Source: Mariluticola halotolerans (GTDB lineage: Bacteria; Pseudomonadota; Alphaproteobacteria; Rhizobiales; Devosiaceae). From it: 64,000 nt of DNA. Both the position numbers and the translations under genes were made by a program. Positions within the stretch are counted from its first letter, which is position 1. Every line of letters begins with the position of its first letter. The stretch is taken from assembly GCF_021611515.1 (NCBI RefSeq), contig NZ_CP090960.1:1426001-1490000 (forward strand), in the 5' to 3' direction. This document shows, piece after piece, positions 53,266 to 60,595 of the stretch. The notes below the pieces were generated by a model, which made no database searches, had not been told where the DNA came from, and saw nothing but the letters and a program-made list of their open reading frames with translations.

Positions 53266-54498
53266 CTACGACACCGCAAATTTCAACAGCTTGATCGCGT
53301 CATAATCCGCCACGCCGCCGCCCACACGCTTGGTGGTGTAAAACAGCACATAGGGCTTGGAGGAGAACGGGTCGCGCAGCACGTTCACGCCCTGCCGGTC
53401 CACAATCAGATACCCCCGGCGGAAATCGCCAAAGGCAATCGCGGTTGCATTGGCGGCGATGTCGGGCATGTCTTCGGCCTCAACCAGGTCAAAGCCCATC
53501 AGGCTGGCGCGCCCACCGGCCTGTGCCGAGGGCTGCCAGATATAATTGCCGTCATTGTCCTTGAGCTTGCGGATCGCGGCCTGGGTGCGCCGGTTCATCA
53601 CCCAGCTGGCGTTTTGCCGGTAACCGGCCTTGAGCGCATAGACCAGATCGATCAGTACATCGCTTTCCATCCCGTCGGGAAAACTGTCCGCTTCGCCCGT
53701 CGCGATATAGCCAAGCTTGCCCCAGCTCCAGGCGCTTTCGGCGGCCATGGTCTCGTCGAGAAAACCGCGCGGCTTGTTGGTGCCATTGCCCGTCACAAAA
53801 GCGGTGGTTTCCTGCTCGGCAAACGCCGCGTTCACCTCCTCGGCAATCCACTGGCCAACATCAACCGCCGCATCATCGAGAAACGAGGAAGTCGCCGCCG
53901 GCATGGCATAGAGTTCCATGGTCGGATAGGCGATTTCCGCCAGCGTCTGGCTCGCCGTTTGGGGCCGCGCCGCCGTCTCCCCGACCCAGCCCACAGCGGG
54001 CCCGGCAATCGAGACCGGCTTTTTATAAACCGAGGACGATACCTGCCGCACACCGGCAATGACGCGGATCGGCGAGACATCGCGCAGCAGCCGCGCAATC
54101 TCGGTTTCCGTCTCGTCCGGCACCAGATAGCCGCCATCGGGGTTGGACCCAACGGACAGTGCCTTCTCCTCGCCGCGTTTCACATAGGCGGAAAAGGCGT
54201 CCTTATATTCGTCGCCCCCACCCCGGTTCGCGCCACCTTCCAGCGCCGGGCGCGCCTGCGACATCGCCTTGCGGTCAATCGCCGCCTTTTGCCCATCGAG
54301 AAACGCATTGATGCGGTTGAGCTTTTCTTCGCTCAACACATCCACATTGCCGCGCTTTTCCAAAACGGCCAGCCGGTCGTCATTTTCTTGCTTGAAGCTT
54401 TCAAAAGCCGTCATCAGGTCGTGCATCATGCCCGTGGCGTCGCTGGCAGGCACACTGGCGCCCGCCTTGGTCTCAAGGCGTTCGGTCGCTTTTTCCAT
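53266..54498 (-). CDS. HK97-family major capsid protein (g5 homologue)
   Basis: 410 residues. The N-terminal helical delta domain (about 1-90, 'ESFKQENDDRLAVLEKRGNV') is removed by the prohead protease. The HK97 fold follows, with 'YLVPDETETEIARLLRDVSP' and the C-terminal 'VNVLRDPFSSKPYVLFYTTK'. Full length for GTA capsids. Upstream protease and downstream repeat island A. Confidence 0.95.
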   Translation of the reverse strand: MEKATERLETKAGASVPASDATGMMHDLMTAFESFKQENDDRLAVLEKRGNVDVLSEEKLNRINAFLDGQKAAIDRKAMSQARPALEGGANRGGGDEYKDAFSAYVKRGEEKALSVGSNPDGGYLVPDETETEIARLLRDVSPIRVIAGVRQVSSSVYKKPVSIAGPAVGWVGETAARPQTASQTLAEIAYPTMELYAMPAATSSFLDDAAVDVGQWIAEEVNAAFAEQETTAFVTGNGTNKPRGFLDETMAAESAWSWGKLGYIATGEADSFPDGMESDVLIDLVYALKAGYRQNASWVMNRRTQAAIRKLKDNDGNYIWQPSAQAGGRASLMGFDLVEAEDMPDIAANATAIAFGDFRRGYLIVDRQGVNVLRDPFSSKPYVLFYTTKRVGGGVADYDAIKLLKFAVS

Positions 54499-54510
54499 TA
54501 CGATTTTCCT

Positions 54511-55023
54511 TTAGTTACGGAGGAGGTGAATGGCCGCGGAGATGGTTGCTTCCAAAGGCCGTGTCTGCCGGGCCGAAGCCACAGGCGCTGAGGCGCGCGC
54601 AATCCGCGCCCCGTCCATCATCGGAAAGGTGACGATGGAAATTTCCCATAAATCGATCTGCCACAGCCGCCGGTGCCCGGTGGCCGCTTCGCGCGTGGCC
54701 CGCTGGGTGCGAAAACCAATCGACAGCCCGTCAATCGCCCCGCCCTCGATCAGCCGCCTGAGCGCATCGCCGCGCTCCACCCCGGGCAAAAGCCGCCCCT
54801 CGGCCCAAAGCCCGGTCCGGTCCTCTGCGATATGCTCCCAGATCCCGATGGGCTCCTTGGGGTCATGCTGAAACAACAGGCGCACACCGCCCTGCCCCTT
54901 GGCCTTCAGGCTTTTGGCAAACGCCCCCGGCATGACGATATCGCCGCCCTGGTCCACCTGCCCGAAAAGGCTCGCATAACCGGCAAAGCGCCCGGTTTCA
55001 TCAATGGCAATGGTGGCGCTCAC
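54511..55023 (-). CDS. HK97-family prohead protease (g4 homologue)
   Basis: 170-residue serine protease processing the capsid. The catalytic His53 ('LLFQHDPKEPIGIWE') and Ser101 ('GAIDGLSIGFRT') are in place. The start is GTG (55021-55023), overlapping the stop of the 50-codon gene by three bases (GTGA). Confidence 0.92.
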   Translation of the reverse strand: MSATIAIDETGRFAGYASLFGQVDQGGDIVMPGAFAKSLKAKGQGGVRLLFQHDPKEPIGIWEHIAEDRTGLWAEGRLLPGVERGDALRRLIEGGAIDGLSIGFRTQRATREAATGHRRLWQIDLWEISIVTFPMMDGARIARASAPVASARQTRPLEATISAAIHLLRN

Positions 55024-55172
55024 TTGCCCGCCTTCCCCTGCCGCCCGCTGGCCGTGCCCGGCCGGGCCTTCACCAGCGTGCCGGCAAGGTTCCAGGCAAA
55101 TTGCCGGAACACCTGTTGCGCGGCATCCGCCGCCGCGCCTGCATTACGTCGTGTCATCAATGGAAGCCTCAT
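55020..55172 (-). CDS. Small ORF (50 codons) between g3.5-like gene and prohead protease
   Basis: Not recognised by function. It begins MRLPLMTRRNAGAAADAAQQ and is basic. The ATG at 55170-55172 overlaps the preceding stop (ATGA) and follows GGAG at eight bases; its own TGA overlaps the protease GTG. This tight coupling on both sides supports it as a real gene. The small size is why it may be missed. Confidence 0.68.
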   Translation of the reverse strand: MRLPLMTRRNAGAAADAAQQVFRQFAWNLAGTLVKARPGTASGRQGKAGK

Positions 55173-55363
55173 TTGTCCTGCTCCCGGCGAAACAACCGGT
55201 TGAGATTGGCAATTTCGGTGACGAAATCATTGAAGCGCCGATTGGCCGAAGCCAGTTCCTTCAGCGTCCAGACCAGCAGCCCGCTGGCCCCCGAAGCCCA
55301 AAGAAACAGCGCCAAATGCGCCAGATCGCCCCGTGTGGCGATGGTCTTGGTCAGCTCATCCAT
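55169..55363 (-). CDS. Small membrane protein of the GTA head region (g3.5 position)
   Basis: 64 residues starting MDELTKTIATRGDLAHL, with one membrane helix ('LAHLALFLWASGASGLLVW') and a helical C-terminus. GTA clusters have a small gene (g3.5) at this place. The ATG at 55361-55363 follows GGAG at eight bases; the ORF is open 27 codons further upstream through the terminator, so that part is not coding. Confidence 0.72.
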   Translation of the reverse strand: MDELTKTIATRGDLAHLALFLWASGASGLLVWTLKELASANRRFNDFVTEIANLNRLFRREQDK

Positions 55364-55390
55364 CAGGCGATCTCCGATTTTTTGGTCAAT

Positions 55391-55412
55391 AAAAAACCCG
55401 CCATCAGGCGGG
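55391..55412 (-). terminator. Rho-independent terminator upstream of the GTA capsid module
   Basis: A 6-bp stem (GCGGG-type; CCCGCC 55397-55402 with GGCGGG 55407-55412), tetraloop, then six T and ATTG on the minus strand. It ends 27 bases before the g3.5-like start, which leaves no room for a normal promoter between. Sixteen bases (55387-55402) are identical to the terminator ahead of the lysozyme gene. Confidence 0.82.
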
Positions 55413-55439
55413 CATGCATTTCTCTTTCCCCACCACACC

Positions 55440-56063
55440 GTCATTCCCGACCCGATCGGGAATCCAGCGCGCCGCGTCGGCGGCGCAGGGGATCACTTTC
55501 GCGGGCAAGACTGCCCGCACTGGATTCCCGCCTGCGCGGGAATGACGTTGTGAGTGGCGCGCCACCCTCCCTCCCTCCCCCTCGTGGGGAGGGAGGCCCG
55601 GCTTGCCGGGTCGGGTGGGGGGGAGCCACAAGCGCGGTGTTTGCGGGTGGCCCCCAAAGACTCCTTGTTTGGCCCTTACGGGCCGACCCCCACCCTTGAT
55701 CCCTCCCCACAAGGGGGAGGGAGAAGAAAGCGGCACCCTCCCCCTTCCTTCTCCCTCGGGCTTGACCCGAGGGTCCATGCGATGCCGCCACACCGTATGG
55801 ATGCCCGGATCAAGTCCGGGCAAGAAGGTGGTGGGTTTGGATTGGCACGGATCCCGAAACCCTCATCCTGAGCCTGTCGAAGGACGAGGGTTGAAACACC
55901 GAACCTGCCGCCCATCCTTCGACAGGCTCAGGATGAGGATCGGGGCAGGATAAACCCACCCCCGTCATTGCGAGGCGGCGAAGCCAACGAAGCAATCCAG
56001 AGCCACAAGCACCATGCCCGCCGCTCTGGATTGCCACGCATCCTGCGGGTGCTCGCAATGACG
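55440..56063. repeat. Repeat island B between portal and head genes
   Basis: No gene is seen in the gap between the portal stop and the terminator. It contains: the 107-bp CATTCCCG unit (55440-55546); the about 160-bp CTCCCTCCCC element in the orientation opposite to its copy at 6641-6798 (55570-55729); the GGGCTTGACCCGAGGG unit (about 55752-55822); the CTCATCCTGAGCCTGTCGAA unit in direct (55861-55889) and inverted (55912-55938) copies; and the CGTCATTGCGAG ... CTCGCAATGACG unit (55963-56063). The order parallels island A. Confidence 0.82.
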
Positions 56064-56084
56064 GCAGAAAGGCCGGCGCCCCCC

Positions 56085-57239
56085 CTATTCCCCCAACCCC
56101 ACCAGCGCCCGCTTCTCCGCATCATCCAAAAAAGTCGCCGCGTTCACCCGTTGCCACAGCGCCGTGCGGTCCTCGGCCAGCGCCTCGATCTGGCCGATAT
56201 CGGGAATAATCTCGAAATCCCCCTCAAACCCCGGATTGAGCCAATGGCCAAGGCTGGCCGCCACCCGGCGCACCAGCGGCACAATGGTTTGCCGCCAGAA
56301 GGTGCGGTTGGCCTCGGCATAATTGGCATAGGTATTGTCGCCGGGAATCCCCAGCAGCATCGGCGGCACCCCAAAGGCCAGGGCAATCTCGCGCGCCGCC
56401 GCATTCTTGACCGCGATGAAATCCATGTCGCGCGGGCTCAGCGCCAGCGTCTTCCAGTCCAGCCCGCCTTCCAGCACCATGGGCCGCCCGGCATTGGCCG
56501 CCCCCTGAAACCCCTGTTCCAGCTCCGCTTTCAACCGTTCAAACTGATCGGCACTCAAATTCCCCGAAGCCGCCGAATAGACCAGCGCCCCCGAAGGCCG
56601 CGCCGCGTTGTCCAGCAGCGACTTGTTCCAGTTGGCCGCGCTGTTATGGGTATCAAGGCTCACCTGCGCCGCCTCCAGCGGGGCCAGGCCATAATGGTCG
56701 TCGAGCGGATGAAACAAGGTCAAATGCAGCACCCGCGCCACCGGGTCCGCGCTCTGGCTCAGCCGCATTGTCTTGCCCCCGGCGGTATAATCATAGGCCT
56801 CCGGCCAACCATCCTTACCGGCCACCACCTTCATCCGGTCGGGCCGCAAGCCATAAAGCGCCCGCACCTCCCCTTCAACAATCGCCGCTTCCAGATAGGC
56901 GTTCCCTGCCGTCTGCAAATAGGCATAAAGGCTTTCCAAAAGCTCAGGGCCGGACTGGTGCGGGTTGGGCCGGTTGATCAAATCGAGCACCGGATGCACG
57001 CTCATCTCGCGCCCGTCCTCACGCACCGTCAGCGGCACCCGGTTGGCCGCCTCGGCAATCATGCGCACACAGCGATAGACCACGGGGTTTTTGGCAAAGC
57101 CCTCATTGGCCAGCGCCACAAACCCGCGCCGGCTCCATTGGGCCGCGCCCAGATCGGTCAGGGCAAAATAGGTCTGCGATTTCTGTTCCGCAGGCGCATT
57201 TGAGCGCCCGCCGATCAGGCGGTCGAGGAAAGAGGGCAT
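56085..57239 (-). CDS. HK97-family phage portal protein (g3 homologue)
   Basis: 384 residues forming the dodecameric DNA entry ring of the capsid. Signatures: 'RRGFVALANEGFAKNPVVYR' near the start, 'HLTLFHPLDDHYGLAPLEAA' and 'AFGVPPMLLGIPGDNTYANY'. It is separated from terminase by the 1.4-kb accessory insertion and from the g3.5-like gene by repeat island B. Confidence 0.93.
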   Translation of the reverse strand: MPSFLDRLIGGRSNAPAEQKSQTYFALTDLGAAQWSRRGFVALANEGFAKNPVVYRCVRMIAEAANRVPLTVREDGREMSVHPVLDLINRPNPHQSGPELLESLYAYLQTAGNAYLEAAIVEGEVRALYGLRPDRMKVVAGKDGWPEAYDYTAGGKTMRLSQSADPVARVLHLTLFHPLDDHYGLAPLEAAQVSLDTHNSAANWNKSLLDNAARPSGALVYSAASGNLSADQFERLKAELEQGFQGAANAGRPMVLEGGLDWKTLALSPRDMDFIAVKNAAAREIALAFGVPPMLLGIPGDNTYANYAEANRTFWRQTIVPLVRRVAASLGHWLNPGFEGDFEIIPDIGQIEALAEDRTALWQRVNAATFLDDAEKRALVGLGE

Positions 57240-57274
57240 GTTGGGTGATCCTTGGATAGACTAAATCGACAGGG

Positions 57275-57469
57275 TCAAAACGCCTTGGGCAGACCCGCCT
57301 GTTTCAACGTTTCATTGGCCGTATGGCGGGATTTGGTGCCATGATCGAGCGTAAAATAGCGCTTGGTGATGGGGCTATACCAGATCTCGTGATCGCCGCG
57401 CCCCTCGCGATGAAAGGTGCAGCCCGCTTCGTTCAACAGTTTCTTGAGTTCCTTGATGAACCCGGCCAT
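57275..57469 (-). CDS. hicA: HicA-family mRNA interferase toxin
   Basis: 64-residue double-stranded RNA-binding-fold toxin. Family pattern: 'KELKKLLNEAGCTFHREGRG', catalytic His27 in 'GRGDHEIWYSP', and 'LDHGTKSRHTANETLKQAGL'. It follows the antitoxin gene by six bases. Located inside the GTA cluster between terminase and portal. Confidence 0.9.
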   Translation of the reverse strand: MAGFIKELKKLLNEAGCTFHREGRGDHEIWYSPITKRYFTLDHGTKSRHTANETLKQAGLPKAF

Positions 57470-57475
57470 GCGTTG

Positions 57476-57718
57476 CTACACGCCGGGATTGAGCACCCGT
57501 GCCACCTGATCGGCATGGATGTGTACGGGAATGTCACCAATCGCGTAATCCGAGCCGTTCAGCTCAAGCAAGTCCTGCAGCGCAGCGGTCACCTTGGGGC
57601 CGAGGCTTTCGAGGGTATCGGATTCAATGGATAGGCCATCCACGTCCTGGCTTGTCGCCACCCAGACCTGAGCCTCGTCGTCCCACTCCGCGCGAACATG
57701 AATAGATGTCAGCTTCAT
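57476..57718 (-). CDS. hicB: HicB-like (DUF1902) antitoxin
   Basis: 80 residues with the degenerate RNase-H-like HicB fold: 'VRAEWDDEAQVWVATSQDVD' and 'GLSIESDTLESLGPKVTAAL'. It lacks the C-terminal DNA-binding domain of longer HicB proteins, so the antitoxin may bind operator poorly or use another surface. Antitoxin-first order with hicA. Confidence 0.85.
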   Translation of the reverse strand: MKLTSIHVRAEWDDEAQVWVATSQDVDGLSIESDTLESLGPKVTAALQDLLELNGSDYAIGDIPVHIHADQVARVLNPGV

Positions 57719-57898
57719 AAGCTGCCTGTCCTCTAATATGTACTCACTTCACAGGGTATATGGGTGTATGTCGCATATTTCGCAATATTTTGCCATCTGG
57801 ATTTGAGAAAGGCGGTGGCCAGTATTTCTAAAGTATTATCGGCCCAAACTCATTGAGCATGGGCCGACACTTAAAAATCAAAGCTGGAGGGTCCGAAG

Positions 57899-58039
57899 CT
57901 ACGCCGCTTCTCGGCGTTCAATCTCGCACTTGTGCGAGGACATGAAAAACGACGTCTTCTTAAATTCGTCGATGCCCATATTTTCTATGACATCATAAAT
58001 CGCCCTGTGGAGAACGTTCTCAAGGGTTGTCATATCCAT
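57899..58039 (-). CDS. Small ORF (46 codons) in the GTA insertion, function unknown
   Basis: Not recognised. It starts MDMTTLENVLHRAIYDVIEN and ends 'KCEIERREAA', acidic then basic, with no membrane segment. The ATG at 58037-58039 follows GGAG at seven to eight bases. It lies 31 bp behind the GNAT-like gene in the same direction, and 180 bp ahead of hicB. AT-rich codon use as in its upstream neighbour, unlike the GTA genes. It may form a unit with the GNAT-like gene. Confidence 0.55.
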   Translation of the reverse strand: MDMTTLENVLHRAIYDVIENMGIDEFKKTSFFMSSHKCEIERREAA

Positions 58040-58070
58040 AATTGCACTCCAAGCGGCACACATACCGCGC

Positions 58071-58595
58071 TTACTGTCGGGTTATATATAGCCATGCGCC
58101 CCTGTGTTGTACAGAAGCAAACAAGTCCGAACCATCCAAAGTCTGACCAACTGCTGCGAAAAACTGCATATCGGCTGGGCTTCGAGTGTGAAATTTTATG
58201 TGATTTGCCTTTAGTTTTTCATGACTTATCGAAATAATTATCACATTTGAAAGAATACTAACCAAAACGCGAGAATAGTCCGCAATTGTAGTATCTCCGA
58301 GATCATATTGGGGCGAAAGTAAGATATGGCGCACCCGTAACACCGGCCCGTCGTAGCCGGGTAGATATGTATGGTTCAACATACAGACGGCGTGATACCT
58401 GTCGCCCTCAACAAGTGCAAAAAGTCCAGTTCCTTCCTTATCCTTCGCGATAATCTCATCAAAAACAGCAAAAGGAATTTGTGAGTAGGTCTCAAAATCC
58501 TCATCTAAATCATCGCACTGCTTTTTCCAGTCTTTCTTTAATAAATCGTAGGATGTCCCCTCGGAACCTAACTTTATAAAATTCAATTTGCTCAC
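58071..58595 (-). CDS. Unknown protein, possibly GNAT-fold acetyltransferase-like
   Basis: 174 residues, markedly AT-rich against the GTA genes, a sign of transfer. Strand patterns such as 'GTGLFALVEGDRYHAVCMLN', 'LRVRHILLSPQYDLG' and the final 'LYITRQ' faintly resemble the acetyl-CoA-binding GNAT fold, but no clear P-loop (Q/RxxGxG/A) is seen, so this is weak. I chose GTG at 58593-58595 because GGAG lies eight bases before it; ATGs at 58640 and 58619 are alternatives without sites. It is followed by the 46-codon ORF. Confidence 0.6.
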   Translation of the reverse strand: MSKLNFIKLGSEGTSYDLLKKDWKKQCDDLDEDFETYSQIPFAVFDEIIAKDKEGTGLFALVEGDRYHAVCMLNHTYLPGYDGPVLRVRHILLSPQYDLGDTTIADYSRVLVSILSNVIIISISHEKLKANHIKFHTRSPADMQFFAAVGQTLDGSDLFASVQHRGAWLYITRQ

Positions 58596-58681
58596 GGCCA
58601 AATCTCCGCAGTTATACATACTATCATTTATGGCCAGCAAATACTGATTTGGGAAGATTTTCTAGCTGTAACCAAGAAAGT

Positions 58682-59956
58682 TCACACCCCCCTCACCCGC
58701 GGCACCGCCCGCCCCAACATCAACTCCGTCAGTGCCCACACCAGCGCGTCCACTCTGTCTGGCGAATGCCCGCCGCTCAGCCCATCCGGGCCAAAGGCGC
58801 ACATTTCGTCTTCGAGTTCAGCCAATCCCGCGGCGTGCCGCACCAGCCCTCGGGCATAAAGAGCGGCCACCGGTTCGGCGCGCACCCATTTGCCGCGCGT
58901 CGCATGGACGGAACGCACCGGGAGATGCGGGGCCATTTGGCGCAGCATTTCCACCACCAGCTCGCCGCCCTGGTTAACCTCGGCCACCACGGCATCAGCC
59001 TCGAATTCCTCGAACGCCGATACCACCCGCCGTGCCCAGGCCAGCGGCCGCGCCGGTTTCAGCGACCGGTCGGCCAGCACCACCCCTGTCTCACCGGCCA
59101 GCCCCGCAACGATAATGCCGCAGGCATCCGATTTGGCATGGCCGGTCACCGGTGGGTCAACGCCGACAATGATCCGGGACAGTTCCGGGATGGTTCCCAG
59201 CCGCCCCGCCTCCAGCGCCGCTCTTTGCCATAAGGCATCGGGCAGATCCTCGATCAGTTCACCATCCAGTTCCTGCCTTCCCAAAACCGTGCCGCGATAG
59301 CGCCCCACCACCGTCTCCAGAAAACCCGGAGCCAGATTGGCGGCGTTCTCGGCGGTGCGCATCCGCGTCACATGGGTGCGCGGATCGGCCAATAGTCTTT
59401 TCAGCAATCTTGTCGGCCGGGGCGTTGTCGTCACCAATTGGCGGGGATTTTCCCCCAGCCGCAGGGCGAATTGCAGCATGTCCCATGCCGCCTCGGCATT
59501 GGGCCATTTGCCAAGTTCGTCGCACCAGGCAGCGGCAAATTGCGGCCCGCGAAACCGTTCCGGCTCCGAGCCGGACATCAGTTCGGCCATCGCCCCATTG
59601 GGCCAGAGCAGCCGGTTGGCCGACCGTTCGAATTTTGGCCGCGTGGCCGCCGGGCCAATGCGCAACAGCCCGCTTTCGCCCTCCACCATGATGGCGCGGG
59701 CCTGGGCAATCGTTTCGCCCACCAGCGCAATCGGGGAAACGGGGATGGTTTCATTCACCAGCCCCCGCACCCATTCGCTGCCGGCCCGGGTTTTCCCCGC
59801 GCCGCGCCCGCCCATCAGCAACCATGTGGTCCAATCGCCTTTGGGCGGCAATTGTTCGGGCCGGGCCCAGTGCACCCAGTCACCGGCGACCTCTTCCACC
59901 CCATCGGCGTCGAGCCGCTTGAGCAATTCAAGGCTGGTTATCGCGAAGTTGCTCAA
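58682..59956 (-). CDS. Terminase large subunit / DNA packaging ATPase-nuclease (g2 homologue)
   Basis: 424 residues. The ATPase has Walker A 'LLMGGRGAGKTRAGSEWV' and Walker B near 'FAAAWCDELGKW'; the RNase H-like nuclease starts at 'IIVGVDPPVTGHAKSDACG'. It pumps host DNA into GTA heads. The start is uncertain: I chose TTG at 59954-59956, inside the small-subunit gene (29-bp overlap); a TTG ten codons downstream is also possible. The longer ORF upstream is a shadow of the small subunit. Confidence 0.88.
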   Translation of the reverse strand: MSNFAITSLELLKRLDADGVEEVAGDWVHWARPEQLPPKGDWTTWLLMGGRGAGKTRAGSEWVRGLVNETIPVSPIALVGETIAQARAIMVEGESGLLRIGPAATRPKFERSANRLLWPNGAMAELMSGSEPERFRGPQFAAAWCDELGKWPNAEAAWDMLQFALRLGENPRQLVTTTPRPTRLLKRLLADPRTHVTRMRTAENAANLAPGFLETVVGRYRGTVLGRQELDGELIEDLPDALWQRAALEAGRLGTIPELSRIIVGVDPPVTGHAKSDACGIIVAGLAGETGVVLADRSLKPARPLAWARRVVSAFEEFEADAVVAEVNQGGELVVEMLRQMAPHLPVRSVHATRGKWVRAEPVAALYARGLVRHAAGLAELEDEMCAFGPDGLSGGHSPDRVDALVWALTELMLGRAVPRVRGV

Positions 59957-60347
59957 TGCGGTCCGCCAGTTTTTGCCGCAGCAGATCAATATCGCGGCGG
60001 CGTTTGTCATCGGGCTTGGGCGTTTCCTCCTTGTTATCGAGGGCGACCAGTTTTTCCAGCGTGCGGGCCAAATGGCCCAACAGCGCCACCTCATTGTCGT
60101 CACTGCCCGTCATGCGCGCTTCCAGATGGGCCACCTGCCGTTCCAGCATGGCCATCAGCCGCTTGACCAGCACCTTCCGCCCCATCAGCCTTGCGGGGTG
60201 CCGCAATGTCCAGTTTTCGCGTTCGGCATGGTCATAAAGGGTGGGTCCCGAGACATGGTATTTGTCCGTGATCTCGGTAACCGTCAAAATATCCGCTTCA
60301 TAGTCGGCCCTGATGGCCGCCCAATCGGCTTTGGGGCGTGCTGGCAT
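59928..60347 (-). CDS. GTA terminase small subunit-like protein (g1 homologue)
   Basis: 139 residues, first gene of the GTA operon. N-terminal helix-turn-helix 'YEADILTVTEITDKYHVSGP' followed by 'TLYDHAERENWTLRHPARL', then a basic, helical C-terminus interacting with the large subunit. The ATG at 60345-60347 (MPARPKADW) fits the family. The GTA promoter should lie in 60348-60595, shared with the divergent FliK-like gene. Confidence 0.85.
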   Translation of the reverse strand: MPARPKADWAAIRADYEADILTVTEITDKYHVSGPTLYDHAERENWTLRHPARLMGRKVLVKRLMAMLERQVAHLEARMTGSDDNEVALLGHLARTLEKLVALDNKEETPKPDDKRRRDIDLLRQKLADRIEQLRDNQP

Positions 60348-60595
60348 GTTCAAATTCCGTAGGTCGCAAAGCGCGGCTGGCTGCAATGGCAAAACCATCG
60401 CGGCTGAGGCCGTCGCCACTTCTGGGGGGAGGGCAGCCCGGGTGGGGACCGCCGTCAGCCGCAACTCTGCGACCATGGCATAAATATACTCCAGCCCCGT
60501 GACGCGTCGATAAGTTTGCGTTTTTCCCGGAAAACCGGCGGCTGACGATGTGGCAAAAATCGGCTATCATCGCCAAAATCAGGTTGAGGGACCGC

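Noticed and set aside
55404-55953. ORFs of 100-140 codons across repeat island B (and similar ones at 52719-53258 in island A)
   Set aside because: They are read-outs of dispersed repeat elements in several frames; the same peptides recur in both islands because the DNA repeats.
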